Origin: Saprospirales bacterium
GTDB taxonomy: Bacteria; Bacteroidota; Bacteroidia; Chitinophagales; Saprospiraceae
Length of the DNA: 22,132 nucleotides
Assembly (NCBI GenBank): GCA_003559985.1
Contig: PWJP01000081.1
Location: 1 to 22,132 of the forward strand
Reading direction: 5' to 3'
A program made the position numbers and the translations under genes. The notes below the pieces were generated by a model. The model was not told the DNA's origin, did no database searches, and saw only the letters and a program-made list of their open reading frames with translations. Shown here piece after piece: positions 8,151 to 16,542 of this stretch. Within the stretch, counting starts at the first letter, position 1. Every line of letters starts with the position of its first letter.

Positions 8151-9575
8151 ATGAAAACTGAGTTCATAATTTTCCTAACCGTACTTTTTGGAGGACTGAC
8201 TCTGGTAAGCGATATGAATGCACAATGTGAAACATGGACTGACCTGAGGAATCAGGACGATATTATCAGCGCTCATTCAGTGTATCGCCAGGCCCTTCGA
8301 GTTGGAGACATGGAGATTGCTTATGAAAACTGGAAAATCGCCTACGAAAATGCACCTGCCGCTGATGGACAAAGGGATTTTCACTTCACAGATGGTATCA
8401 CCATATACAAGACCCTGCTGGAAGAAACCGATGATGCAGAACTAATTGAGGAATACCAACAGAAGATTATCAACTTGTACGAACAGGCAGCCGAGTGCAT
8501 TAAAGCCGGTGCTATTGCGATTAGAAATTGTGATTCACAGGCTTGTTACGACCGTAGGGCCGGGGTCCTTTTGGGGCGCCTTGCCTACGACCTTTTTTAC
8601 GAATTCAACGCCTCGACCGAGGATGTGTACGATGTGGCTACCAGGTCCATGGACCTCGCAAAGTTGGAATCTGAATATACGGTATTGATCCCCGCTGCCG
8701 CTGCAGTTTCCAGATTGTTTCAGGCAGGGCAGATGGACGATGAAACGGCCCGTCAGTTGCACAGTCAAATTGGTGAAATCCTGGAGTACAATATTGAGAA
8801 CAATGAGCGATTTGTAGAACAGTTTAAGGCGGTAAAATCTTCCGTTGACCGCCATTTTTCCAGGATTGAAAGAGATATTTACGATTGCGATTACTTTAAA
8901 GAGCGCTTGTTGCCTGAGTTTGAGAAGAACCCCCACGACGGTGAAGCGGCTCGAAGGATTTTTAGTCAGTTGATGAATCGCGGTTGCGATGAAGAGGATC
9001 CTGAACTGCAAGACCTCAGAGAGCGAAATATTGCCTATGTGGACAGTATCAATGCAGCGCTGCAGCAAGACCTGGAAGCCAGAAATCCCGCAGTAGCAGC
9101 AAGACGCTATTTTGAAGAGGGCGATTACGAAGAAGCCGTTGCCCGGTTTCAAAAAGCCATAGATATGGAAGAAGACGATCTGCGAAAAGCTGATTTCTAT
9201 TTCAGAATGGCTTCCATCCAGGGTCGGCAATTGAATCAGTATTCAACCGCAAGGAGAAATGCACTTCGAGCTGCCGAATTACGGGATAACTGGGGTGCAC
9301 CCTATATGCTTATTGGAGACCTCTACGCACAAACCCTCAGCAATTGCGGTGGTGATTGGAACCAACGGTTGGCTGTATTGGCTGCCATTGATAAGTATCG
9401 AACCGCAGCCAGAATCGATCCCGAAGTGGCAGAGGATGCAAACCGGCGCGCCAGGTCTTATTATTCCTCTAAACCCGAACAGGATGAAGGCTTTATGAGG
9501 GGACTCTCTGCCGGTGACCGGGTGACCGTAGATTGCTGGTTCAACGAAACTGTAACCCTTCGATTCAGAAACTAA
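8151..9575 (+). CDS. Secreted TPR-repeat protein, first of two tandem paralogues
   Basis: A 474-aa exported protein of unknown function. Residues 1-25 form a signal peptide (FIIFLTVLFGGLTLV, cleavage near MNA|Q); the first mature Cys lacks a proper lipobox, so I read it as soluble periplasmic or outer-membrane attached. The rest is almost wholly helical with TPR-like units, the clearest being ARRYFEEGDYEEAVARFQKA from about residue 315, with more to about 440. Conserved Cys-containing motifs (YDCDYF, RGCDEED, SNCGGDW, VDCWF) recur in the next gene. The shared signature YENWKIAYENAPAADGQR at about residue 60 and the C-terminal RGLSAGDRVTVDCW are diagnostic of the pair. It probably belongs to the purH-coaX transcript or to a local promoter at 8131. 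TPRs suggest protein binding; I infer no partner. Confidence 0.75.
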   Translation: MKTEFIIFLTVLFGGLTLVSDMNAQCETWTDLRNQDDIISAHSVYRQALRVGDMEIAYENWKIAYENAPAADGQRDFHFTDGITIYKTLLEETDDAELIEEYQQKIINLYEQAAECIKAGAIAIRNCDSQACYDRRAGVLLGRLAYDLFYEFNASTEDVYDVATRSMDLAKLESEYTVLIPAAAAVSRLFQAGQMDDETARQLHSQIGEILEYNIENNERFVEQFKAVKSSVDRHFSRIERDIYDCDYFKERLLPEFEKNPHDGEAARRIFSQLMNRGCDEEDPELQDLRERNIAYVDSINAALQQDLEARNPAVAARRYFEEGDYEEAVARFQKAIDMEEDDLRKADFYFRMASIQGRQLNQYSTARRNALRAAELRDNWGAPYMLIGDLYAQTLSNCGGDWNQRLAVLAAIDKYRTAARIDPEVAEDANRRARSYYSSKPEQDEGFMRGLSAGDRVTVDCWFNETVTLRFRN

Positions 9576-9588
9576 CCAGTTTGGTTTA

Positions 9589-9597
9589 TAACTTTGC
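9589..9597 (+). promoter_or_regulatory. -7 promoter box for the TPR lipoprotein gene
   Basis: TAACTTTGC is an exact TAnnTTTGC match 14 nt after the previous stop codon. The predicted transcript would begin near 9604 and carry a leader of about 100 nt, much longer than at the other boxes here. A second transcription unit within the gene pair is therefore likely. Confidence 0.55.
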
Positions 9598-9704
9598 GCA
9601 GTTGTATTCCCCGGTTAATTATAGTCAACTTTTCTTGTGTTTCAGGTTTTCGGCAGAGGCCGTATAGCAGGTATTTGCTTTTTTCAAAATTTTTGATCCA
9701 TAAC

Positions 9705-11165
9705 ATGAAAAAGATTCTTTTCATCTCCGCATTGATTTATGCAGCTCTTCATTTGTTCCTGGTGGCTGGTTGCTCTCCCGGACCGCGGCAAACGGTAACC
9801 GATCCTCCTGCTCAGACCGATAGTGATTTGACTACCACTGAAACTGAGTCGCAAGATGTCATTCCTGTGGGTTGCGAAACCTTTGAGTCGGCGAGACGGG
9901 GTCAGCATGCACTTGAGCACTACGTTATTTACCGGGGCTTTTTGAGTGAAGGTGATTTTGAGGATGCCTTTGAAAACTGGAAAATAGTCTATGATATTGC
10001 ACCTGCCGCAGATGGTCAAAGGTGGACCGTTTTCAACGATGGGGTCTATTTTTACGAAACTCTGTTGAGGGATGAGGAAGACCCTGAGTTGCGGGATGAA
10101 TACATCAGGACAATTTTAGGATTTTACGACCAGATCGGACTTTGTTACCCGGAGCAAAAAGCCTACGCGAGGGCCAGGAAAGCTTTTGACCTCTATTATT
10201 CCTACCGGGACTACGCCACTATGCAAGAAATTTTTGACCTTTTCGCTGAGACCATTGAATATTTCGGGGAGGAAACCCCTGCTTTTGTGGTCAATCCATT
10301 CACGGCTCTATTGGTCAGCAAGGCTTTTAATGAGAAAATCGAACGTGAAGAGGCCCAACAGTATGCTCAGTTTATCTCAGAACTGGTTAAGGCCAATGAC
10401 GACCCGGATGACGATGCGTGGAACAGGGTGGGGAATTTCACTCCTCAGCGATTGATGGATCTCCAGCGGATACGGGGATTTTATGATTGTCAGTACTACA
10501 TTGACACTTATTACGAGCTCTATTCGGAAAATCCTGAAGACTGTGAGGCCATTCAAATGGCCCTGGGTAAAATACAGTGGGGAGAATGTCCAGAAGACCT
10601 GGATGTGGTGGTGGAGTTGCAGGAAGCTGCTTCGGTCCACTGTGAAGTGCCCGAAGATGCCTCCAGCCTGGTGCGTCAGGCCTATACGGCTTTGCGTGAA
10701 GCCGATTTTCAGGAAGCCATCAATCTCTTTGAGCGAGCAATCGATGAGGAAGAGAATGCCGATAAAAAAGCCAATTACGCTCTCATCATCGGAAAGATAT
10801 ACTACAGTCACCTCCGTGATTTTCCCAAATCCAGAGAGTTTGCCCAAATGGCCGGTTCTTACAGGCCGAATTGGGGCGAACCCCACATCCTTATCGGTAA
10901 ACTCTACGCCTCAAGTGGTCCTCTCTGCGGCCCGGGTACAGGTTGGGACAGCCAGGTCGTAACCTGGGTGGCGATCGATGAGTGGGAAAGAGCCAGGTCA
11001 AAGGATCCAGATTCGAGAAGTGAAGCCAACCAACTTATCAACTCCTACCGCCAATATATGCCATCTATCGAGGATATTTTCCAAAGAGGACTGAGCGAAG
11101 GGGATTCCTTCTTCGTCGAGTGCTGGATCCAACGGGAGACCACTATCAGAAGGGCGGGATCGTGA
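9705..11165 (+). CDS. TPR-repeat lipoprotein, second of two tandem paralogues
   Basis: A 486-aa predicted lipoprotein of unknown function. I start it at ATG 9705: translation then begins MKKILFISALIYAALHLF and reaches a good lipobox, LVAGC, with the acylated Cys at residue 23. The upstream in-frame TTG at 9594 would bury this signal and sits inside a promoter box. The mature protein parallels its neighbour along its length: FENWKIVYDIAPAADGQR matches the first paralogue at 15 of 19 positions when the preceding residue is counted, YDCQYY, GECPED and LCGPG match its Cys motifs, and the C-terminal RGLSEGDSFFVECW matches its end. TPR-like units lie around residues 330-445. The pair clearly arose by duplication and then took different anchoring (secreted against lipidated). 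The function may concern envelope assembly, but nothing in the sequence fixes this. Confidence 0.78.
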   Translation: MKKILFISALIYAALHLFLVAGCSPGPRQTVTDPPAQTDSDLTTTETESQDVIPVGCETFESARRGQHALEHYVIYRGFLSEGDFEDAFENWKIVYDIAPAADGQRWTVFNDGVYFYETLLRDEEDPELRDEYIRTILGFYDQIGLCYPEQKAYARARKAFDLYYSYRDYATMQEIFDLFAETIEYFGEETPAFVVNPFTALLVSKAFNEKIEREEAQQYAQFISELVKANDDPDDDAWNRVGNFTPQRLMDLQRIRGFYDCQYYIDTYYELYSENPEDCEAIQMALGKIQWGECPEDLDVVVELQEAASVHCEVPEDASSLVRQAYTALREADFQEAINLFERAIDEEENADKKANYALIIGKIYYSHLRDFPKSREFAQMAGSYRPNWGEPHILIGKLYASSGPLCGPGTGWDSQVVTWVAIDEWERARSKDPDSRSEANQLINSYRQYMPSIEDIFQRGLSEGDSFFVECWIQRETTIRRAGS

Positions 11166-11211
11166 TTAAGTTGACAGTTGAAATGACGGATAAGGTTTGA
11201 AAAAAATCTTT

Positions 11212-11242
11212 TGTAGGGAAGCAATGCCTTGCGTCCTATACA
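11212..11242. repeat. GGGA-GCAA hairpin repeat
   Basis: GCAA (11221-11224) pairs with TTGC (11229-11232) around TGCC, and the flanks TGTAGGGA and TCCTATACA extend the stem with one mismatch, one G-T pair and one bulge. I recall hairpins of the form GTAGGGACGCAATGC as dispersed repeats in many environmental genomes. It lies 47 nt after the TPR lipoprotein stop and could assist termination, but no T-run follows. Confidence 0.4.
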
Positions 11243-11270
11243 CCCCTATATCCATTGAATAGTTGACATT

Positions 11271-11307
11271 GCCCCCAAGGGTTGCCTGCCCCTTAATGCT
11301 TTTGGGG
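11271..11307. repeat. CCCCAAAGC hairpin repeat, copy 2 (diverged)
   Basis: The stretch opens GCCCCCAAGGGTTG and closes ATGCTTTTGGGG, so CCCCAA can pair with TTGGGG around a loop. Its middle, CCCCTTAATGCTTT, resembles CCCCTATGCTTT within 4325-4337. It is the weakest of three family members in the window. Confidence 0.45.
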
Positions 11308-11339
11308 TAAGTGCGGTGAGTAAATGTGAAGTAAAAGAA

Positions 11340-11486
11340 TCACCGCAGAGGTCGCGGAGATCGCGGAGAATGCGCAGAGAAAAGCACAGCGATTTCCTTT
11401 GCGTTCATAGCGTTCTCGGCTGTAAGTAAATGGAAAGGTGAAGAATCCCCCCCGCAGAGTCGCAAAGAAAGGCGCAAAGGAATCCT
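11340..11486. repeat. CGCAGAG-type dispersed intergenic repeat, copy 2 (compound)
   Basis: The first part (11340-11383) carries CACCGCAGAGGTCGCGGAG and GAATGCGCAGAGAAAA and closely resembles copy 1 at 4214-4246. A middle part, TTTCCTTTGCGTTCATAGCG (11395-11414), reads as the same type of unit on the opposite strand. A third part, CCGCAGAGTCGCAAAGAAAG (11452-11471), returns to the first orientation. This makes an inverted, compound array in the gap between two convergent gene blocks. A 74-codon minus-strand frame crosses it and is repeat-derived. Confidence 0.65.
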
Positions 11487-11560
11487 TTTCCCAGAAATCA
11501 TCTTCAAAATTCAACAATCCCTCCGAATAGATATCCTGCAGGCTATATCAAGTTCACGCC

Positions 11561-11605
11561 CTCGCAAATAACTCACCAAATCACAGACTCTCCAATTCAC
11601 AACTG
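11561..11605 (-). repeat. 45-bp intergenic repeat overlapping the end of ribE
   Basis: Read on the minus strand, the element starts CAGTTGTGAATTGG and ends GAGTTATTTGCGAG, and matches 18121-18165 at 37 of 45 positions without gaps. Its first nine bases are the last two sense codons and the stop of ribE (CAG TTG TGA), so the repeat supplies or has replaced the gene's 3' end. Both long copies have the same orientation relative to the gene they follow. Confidence 0.65.
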
Positions 11606-12181
11606 AATCTGCCGCCTAACGTACTTCCCGATCACATCGTACTCCAGATTGACCAACTGTCCTTCCTCCAGGTCCTTGAATCCTGTGTTTTCGTACGTGT
11701 AGGGGATGATGGCGACAGTGAAGGATTCCTGCTTGAGGTCCGCAATCGTGAGAGAGACGCCGTTGATTGCGATGGAGCCTTTTTCGACCACCAGGGATCT
11801 TCCTGATTTTGGAAGTTGGAATGTGAAGTACCAGCTACCATCCAGGTCCTCGATTTTCAGTAACGGCGCTACGTCGTCCACGTGTCCCTGTACGATATGT
11901 CCATCCAGCAGGGTAGTAGGAGTGGCTGATATCTCTAAATTCACCCTGGTTCCTACTTTCCAGTCTCCCAGGTTGCTTTTGTCGAGCGTTTCTTTGACTG
12001 CGGTTACACTGTAGCTCTCTGTGCTGGTTTCTTCCACGGTGAGACAGACCCCATCGTGGCAAACCGATTGATCCACCTGTAGGTTTTTGCTGAGGTCCGA
12101 GGTCAATTTTATTATTTTGGAAGTACCAAGGTCAGTGATCTCTGATACTTCTCCTATGTGTCTCACGATTCCTGTAAACAT
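11597..12181 (-). CDS. ribE: Riboflavin synthase alpha subunit
   Basis: Dismutates two molecules of 6,7-dimethyl-8-ribityllumazine to riboflavin, the final step of vitamin B2 synthesis. The 194-aa protein has the standard two lumazine-binding half-domains: the first begins with the invariant MFTGIV and carries CHDGVCLTVEE, the second begins near DGHIVQGHVDDV and carries SIAINGVSLTIADL. The C-terminus, LVNLEYDVIGKYVRRQIQL, is slightly shorter than in many homologues. Its last codons coincide with a 45-bp dispersed repeat, which may explain this. It has its own TAnnTTTGC box, so it need not depend on the upstream T9SS cargo gene 85 bp away. No FMN riboswitch fits in that gap. Confidence 0.96.
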   Translation of the reverse strand: MFTGIVRHIGEVSEITDLGTSKIIKLTSDLSKNLQVDQSVCHDGVCLTVEETSTESYSVTAVKETLDKSNLGDWKVGTRVNLEISATPTTLLDGHIVQGHVDDVAPLLKIEDLDGSWYFTFQLPKSGRSLVVEKGSIAINGVSLTIADLKQESFTVAIIPYTYENTGFKDLEEGQLVNLEYDVIGKYVRRQIQL

Positions 12182-12197
12182 ATGGGTTTGGTTTTTT

Positions 12198-12206
12198 GCA
12201 AAAATA
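12198..12206 (-). promoter_or_regulatory. -7 promoter box for ribE
   Basis: On the minus strand this reads TATTTTTGC, an exact TAnnTTTGC match. Transcription would start near 12192, leaving a leader of only about 10 nt before the ATG at 12181. No -33 TTTG is evident. Confidence 0.65.
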
Positions 12207-12266
12207 AATGCGATGGAGGAATTTTGTCTTAAGTGATGAATAAACAGTCTCCTGGAGGGCTGATTC

Positions 12267-15026
12267 TTAACGGATTAAAGTGATAAAACCGTTGAGCACC
12301 TGAGAAGTTTCCACATCGGCTGCGGTTCTGAAAAACACCCTGGCCCGGTAGTGATAGGTTCCCTCGCTGAGGTCGCTGCCATTCATGTTGGTGCCGTCCC
12401 AGTTTAACTCCGGGTCGGTGGTTTCAAAAACCTTTTGGCCCCAACGGTTAAAGACCTCAAAATTTACCCGCTCCACAAATAAAAATGGCTCAAAAGGTAC
12501 AAAAAGATCATTAAATCCGTCCCCGTTTGGTGTAAATGCATTGGGTAAGTTATAAATCGGGCAGTTGCTCTTGCACACCTCATTGCTCAACTCACTTATA
12601 TTGCCGGTCGAATCAATGGCCTGAATCCGGTAACAGCCCGTTACTCCGAATGGCGGCTGGTGCGTATATTCAAGGACATCGCCCCCTACTTCTGCTATGA
12701 GTTCAAATTCGTCTTCCTGACTCTCCGCGAAAAATATCAAAAAGGTCTCCACTGATTCCAGGGGATCTCCATCCTCACATTCCGGAATGGTCCAACTCAA
12801 GTAGTTTTGCAGGTCCACATCGCCTGGATCGGTGACATCATCTATATGGCTGCATATATTGTCCACTTCCAATTCTGGTGGACAGGGTGGAATGGTGTCC
12901 AGTGGTACAGCACAGAGCACCTGACTTTTGTTAAGGAGCGGTGCAGGTATATCCAAAAGGCCGTAGGTTCCCTCCGATTCAACAAAATAACAGTATTCCT
13001 GGCCGTTGTTTAATCCCACATGGACAAAGGCGGGCTCTTCAACCTGAGCCAGTTCTTCTATGATGTCCCCTTCGCGGTTGCTGAGGAAAACCCGGTAGTT
13101 GTAGTTTAACCAGGGGGTGACCTCCTCCCAACTAAGGGAATTTTGCCTGTTTGCTGAGGCTGCCTGCAAATAAACACTCGAGGCATTGACAGATCGACCG
13201 TATTCATCCGCTGATTCACCTGTAAAAAAGGCCACAGTGTATGTATAGCCAGTATTTTCTGTGTCAATTCCCCTGTCGGTAAAACTGGTATCGTTGGCCT
13301 CGCTAAAGGTATTGGCTGTAAAATCAGCTCCAGGTACCGGCTCGAAGTCTTCAGTTCCGAGACCCGGTGAGCGCAAAAGCACATACCTGTATGGTCCGGG
13401 GAATTCCATGGTGTCCAGATCTGACGGATCTGGCTTGGTCCAGGTGACATCAATTTGTCCGTCCACTGCATCTGTTTCTTCAACCGAAACCTCTACGATA
13501 AGTGGCAAATCGCGACCGAGTTGGTCACAGGCTTCATTGGAGGGAAGGCTCTGAACGCGGTTGTAGGGGTGGTTGCCAATTTCAGTTCTCCGGGCAAACT
13601 CTGCAGTGACCCGGTAACAATACACCTGCCCCTGCTCGACAGTCTCATCTACAAAGAAGTAACTCTCCTCATCCTGATCGACAATACCAAAACCAACTGC
13701 CTGAAAACCAAAGTCTTCCGGATTGGTGCCGCAACTGTCAATTTCCAGATCGGAAACCCCGGTTTTTCTCCAAATGGTAAATCCTACGAAATAATCGTTT
13801 TCCGTAACTTCACATGCGTAGGGTTGGTCCCATCTCAGTTGGATGTTATCCAGCCCGCCCTCAGTGCGCAGATTTTCGGGTGGGGGTCCGACCACCTTTA
13901 TTCTAAACTGCTTCAACTCCACCAGTCCGCTGGTTTGAAAATTGTTGTTTTCGGCTTTAAAAATGACAGCGTATTCCTGGTCAGAGATGTGGTTGCAATG
14001 CGTTTCCCAGGTAAATTTTCCTTCCACCGGGTGTTCTTGAAAGCCCTGATTTACATCAAATCTGGCCGGACTGATATCCAGCTCAAAGGGTCCCCCGGCG
14101 GCCGACAGATCTATTAGTACTGCAGGGTCCATATTGGGGTCGGTAGCGATTACATCTTCTCGGATGGTATCACCTGCAATCACACAGATTTCGTCTCTCG
14201 CCTCAATTACAGGAGGGCTTGTACTGCAGGTATCGCGCACATTAATCTGCATGTCGCGAATGGTGTAATTGATGAGGTTGCCGTTCCGGTATTCATTGAT
14301 TCTAATGGCGATGTTGTACTCTCCCGCTCGCTGGGGTGCGTCCCAGACAAAATCACCGGTCACCGGATCCAGAGAGATATTGTTGTCGGGTCCGGGTTCT
14401 ACTTGATTGGGAAATTCATACCTCGGCACGGGCTCGCCGTCAGTTTGCATAGGTTCCACCAATTCGAAGCTTAAGCTGTCTCCATCGGGGTCGTAGGCAT
14501 TGGGATTGTGGATAAAGCGCTTTCCTACGCAGGCGAAATCCAGGGGTGGATTTAACAGCACCACAGAACTATTGAATCCATGAAATTGCGGGTTTAAGAA
14601 TGAGTAAGTACTCTCGATGTAAAAGGGGATCACTATGGAGTTGGGAAAATTGACATTTTGAATACCCCCAATCCGATTGGGGTCCATCATGGAAACTGTG
14701 TAGGTGCCTCGCCCCGGATAAGTGTGCTCACCTATGTAAATGTTCATCTTGATATCGTTACCGATAATCTCTCCATTGCCGCCTCCATTAACCCTTCCTA
14801 CCACCTCAGATTCTCCATCCCCCCACATGATGGTAAGACTATCCCGGTCTGCATCCACGCTTGAAGCTTTGGTATAGGTGATAATAGTCGCTCGCAGGGT
14901 CAGTTCTCCTATTTGCTCCAGTCGGATTTCACCGGCACGGTTGTGGGTCGCATTGGCGATTTGTTGGACCGCTACCAGCAGGATGGTCCAAATGATTGTA
15001 AATGCCCAAAAGTGTTTCTTGTACAT
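12267..15026 (-). CDS. Large Fn3-rich surface protein with T9SS type B (gliding-motility-associated) C-terminal domain
   Basis: A 919-aa exported protein, probably a cell-surface adhesin or structural component. Residues 1-26 form a signal peptide (WAFTIIWTILLVAVQQIANA). The N-terminal third has cadherin/Ig-like features: DPDGDSLSFELV near residue 185 and LDPVTGDFVWDAPQRAGEY near residue 225. About four fibronectin type III-like modules follow, at roughly 378-500, 503-610, 620-700 and 712-815, with paired Cys and YCYRVTAEF / YCYFVESEG strands. The C-terminus from about residue 825 has LPNAFTPNGDGFNDLF, VFNRWGQKVFE, NWDGTNMNG and GTYHYRARVFF, the CHU_C / type B sorting signal. It starts 48 nt after the rfbD stop on the same strand and no promoter box lies between them, so it is probably the tail of the der-rfbC-rfbD transcript. 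No catalytic domain is visible. Confidence 0.88.
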   Translation of the reverse strand: MYKKHFWAFTIIWTILLVAVQQIANATHNRAGEIRLEQIGELTLRATIITYTKASSVDADRDSLTIMWGDGESEVVGRVNGGGNGEIIGNDIKMNIYIGEHTYPGRGTYTVSMMDPNRIGGIQNVNFPNSIVIPFYIESTYSFLNPQFHGFNSSVVLLNPPLDFACVGKRFIHNPNAYDPDGDSLSFELVEPMQTDGEPVPRYEFPNQVEPGPDNNISLDPVTGDFVWDAPQRAGEYNIAIRINEYRNGNLINYTIRDMQINVRDTCSTSPPVIEARDEICVIAGDTIREDVIATDPNMDPAVLIDLSAAGGPFELDISPARFDVNQGFQEHPVEGKFTWETHCNHISDQEYAVIFKAENNNFQTSGLVELKQFRIKVVGPPPENLRTEGGLDNIQLRWDQPYACEVTENDYFVGFTIWRKTGVSDLEIDSCGTNPEDFGFQAVGFGIVDQDEESYFFVDETVEQGQVYCYRVTAEFARRTEIGNHPYNRVQSLPSNEACDQLGRDLPLIVEVSVEETDAVDGQIDVTWTKPDPSDLDTMEFPGPYRYVLLRSPGLGTEDFEPVPGADFTANTFSEANDTSFTDRGIDTENTGYTYTVAFFTGESADEYGRSVNASSVYLQAASANRQNSLSWEEVTPWLNYNYRVFLSNREGDIIEELAQVEEPAFVHVGLNNGQEYCYFVESEGTYGLLDIPAPLLNKSQVLCAVPLDTIPPCPPELEVDNICSHIDDVTDPGDVDLQNYLSWTIPECEDGDPLESVETFLIFFAESQEDEFELIAEVGGDVLEYTHQPPFGVTGCYRIQAIDSTGNISELSNEVCKSNCPIYNLPNAFTPNGDGFNDLFVPFEPFLFVERVNFEVFNRWGQKVFETTDPELNWDGTNMNGSDLSEGTYHYRARVFFRTAADVETSQVLNGFITLIR

Positions 15027-15074
15027 TAAACTACTTGCCGAAGTGTTTATTCATAGTGCAAACGCCCTGTGACG

Positions 15075-15968
15075 TCAATTAGTTTGGGTTTTGGAAATTT
15101 CCCCCAATTCTTTGAGACATTTCTCCAGGGATGTGCGCCAGTGAGGTGTTTCCTCTTTTAAGATGCGGTTGATCTTCTCCATGGACATCAGACTGTAATG
15201 TGGTCTTGGTGCAGCCTGTGGAAAATCCTTTCCGGGAATGGGAACAACTTTCACACGCCTTTCGGCCAGCTCCATTACCGCGCAGGCAAAATCGTACCAA
15301 CTCGCCACCCCGGTATTCGAGAGGTTATATATTTCACTAAGGTCCTTTTTCCCACTGTCAAAATACCTTTCGACCAGTTCCATAGTAGCACGGACAATTA
15401 CATCGGTGGCTGTAGGTGAGCCAATTTGGTCATCAACCACGGTCAGTCGCTCCATTTTCTCCGTCAAACGCAGCATGGTTTTGACGAAGTTTTTTCCGTA
15501 GGGTGAGAATACCCAACTGGTACGAAGCACCACGGTTCGCGAACAAAAACGCAGAGCCTGTTGCTCTCCGGCCCATTTGCTACATGCGTAAACTCCTTTG
15601 GGTTGACAGGGGTCCTCCTCGACAAGCGGCCGGTTGAGGTGGTTGTGATAGACGTAATCGGTGGAATAGTGAACGAGCAGGGCGGATTGCTCTTCACAGG
15701 CTTCGGCCAGGGCTTTTACTCCTGCTGAATTGACAGCGTAGGCAAGCTCGGGGTTCTCTTCTGCATCGTCAACGGCGGTGTATGCGGCGCAATTGATCAC
15801 TATATGAGGTGCCCATTCTGCCAGCTTTTTTTCAATCTGAACCTCATCGGCCAGGTCCAACTCAACCCTGTTTGCAAATCTCCATTGATAATCCGGGTAT
15901 TGAACTGAAAGTTGTTTGAAAGTCCTTGCCAGTTGACCGCCGGCTCCGGTTACTAGAATGGATTTCAT
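15075..15968 (-). CDS. rfbD: dTDP-4-dehydrorhamnose reductase
   Basis: Reduces dTDP-4-keto-L-rhamnose to dTDP-L-rhamnose with NAD(P)H, the last step of activated rhamnose synthesis for surface polysaccharide. The 297-aa protein is an extended short-chain dehydrogenase: the N-terminal Rossmann motif is LVTGAGGQLARTF, followed by INCAAYTAVDDAE, the STDYVY motif near residue 126, the catalytic YACSKWAGE (YxxxK) near residue 148 and RTSWVFSPYGKNFV. DDQIGSPTATDV completes the family pattern. It starts 5 nt after rfbC, consistent with one transcript. rfbA and rfbB, for the first two steps, are not in the window. Confidence 0.95.
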   Translation of the reverse strand: MKSILVTGAGGQLARTFKQLSVQYPDYQWRFANRVELDLADEVQIEKKLAEWAPHIVINCAAYTAVDDAEENPELAYAVNSAGVKALAEACEEQSALLVHYSTDYVYHNHLNRPLVEEDPCQPKGVYACSKWAGEQQALRFCSRTVVLRTSWVFSPYGKNFVKTMLRLTEKMERLTVVDDQIGSPTATDVIVRATMELVERYFDSGKKDLSEIYNLSNTGVASWYDFACAVMELAERRVKVVPIPGKDFPQAAPRPHYSLMSMEKINRILKEETPHWRTSLEKCLKELGEISKTQTN

Positions 15969-15973
15969 GGCTT

Positions 15974-16531
15974 TTACTTTTGGTGGGTGAATTCCCTGTG
16001 TTCTCCCAGTGCGGGTAGTTTTTTATCCTTATCACTGACCTTGAAATCCCGGGTTGGCAGCGGCCAATTGATGTCGAGGTTCTCATCCTGAAAATTTATT
16101 CCCCCCTCGTAATCGGGTGCGTAGTAGTTGTCGCATTTGTAATTGAAAATGGCATAGTCGCTCAACACCAGGTAGCCGTGTGCAAAACCCGCCGGAATGA
16201 AAAACTGCCTTTTGTTTTCATCCGATAAAATCACGCTGTCGCATTGCCCAAAAGTTGGAGAATCGGGACGGATGTCAATGGCAATATCCAGTACTTTACC
16301 CACGGTCACTCTTACTAATTTTGCCTGAGCGTAAGGAGGAACCTGATAGTGAAACCCACGAAATACACCTTTCTCCGACCCCGCTTCATTATCTTGCACC
16401 CAGTGGACCTCTCCTGTGAGTTCCATTATTTTTTTGTGGTTGAAACTCTCGAAAAAATATCCTCTGTCGTCTTCAATAACCCGGGGCTCCAGGAGGTACA
16501 AACCGTCAATTTCTCTGCTGTGAATTTTCAT
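15974..16531 (-). CDS. rfbC: dTDP-4-dehydrorhamnose 3,5-epimerase
   Basis: Epimerises dTDP-4-keto-6-deoxyglucose at C3 and C5 to dTDP-4-keto-L-rhamnose. I start it at 16531, giving 185 aa and MKIHSREIDGLYLLEP, the normal family start and length. The frame stays open about 145 codons further upstream, but that part overlaps der in another frame and looks meaningless. The cupin motifs are present: FRGFHYQ with the catalytic His, AQAKLVRVTVGKVLDIAIDI, SPTFG, ENKRQFFIPAGFAHGYLVLS and YYAPDYEGGI. It lies 11 nt after der and 5 nt before rfbD. Confidence 0.95.
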   Translation of the reverse strand: MKIHSREIDGLYLLEPRVIEDDRGYFFESFNHKKIMELTGEVHWVQDNEAGSEKGVFRGFHYQVPPYAQAKLVRVTVGKVLDIAIDIRPDSPTFGQCDSVILSDENKRQFFIPAGFAHGYLVLSDYAIFNYKCDNYYAPDYEGGINFQDENLDINWPLPTRDFKVSDKDKKLPALGEHREFTHQK

Positions 16532-16542
16532 TTGCGATGATT

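Noticed and set aside
9594..9704. Longer version of the TPR lipoprotein starting at TTG
   Set aside because: It would overlap the -7 box and place 37 unlikely residues before a clean lipoprotein signal peptide.
11293..11517. Minus-strand 74-codon frame between the convergent blocks
   Set aside because: It reads through the compound CGCAGAG repeat, and such frames are typical annotation artefacts.
13455..14117. 220-codon plus-strand frame antisense to the T9SS type B cargo gene
   Set aside because: No signal peptide, motif or promoter is seen. It is a shadow of a long real gene, as are similar frames at 1977-2594 and 8535-9230.
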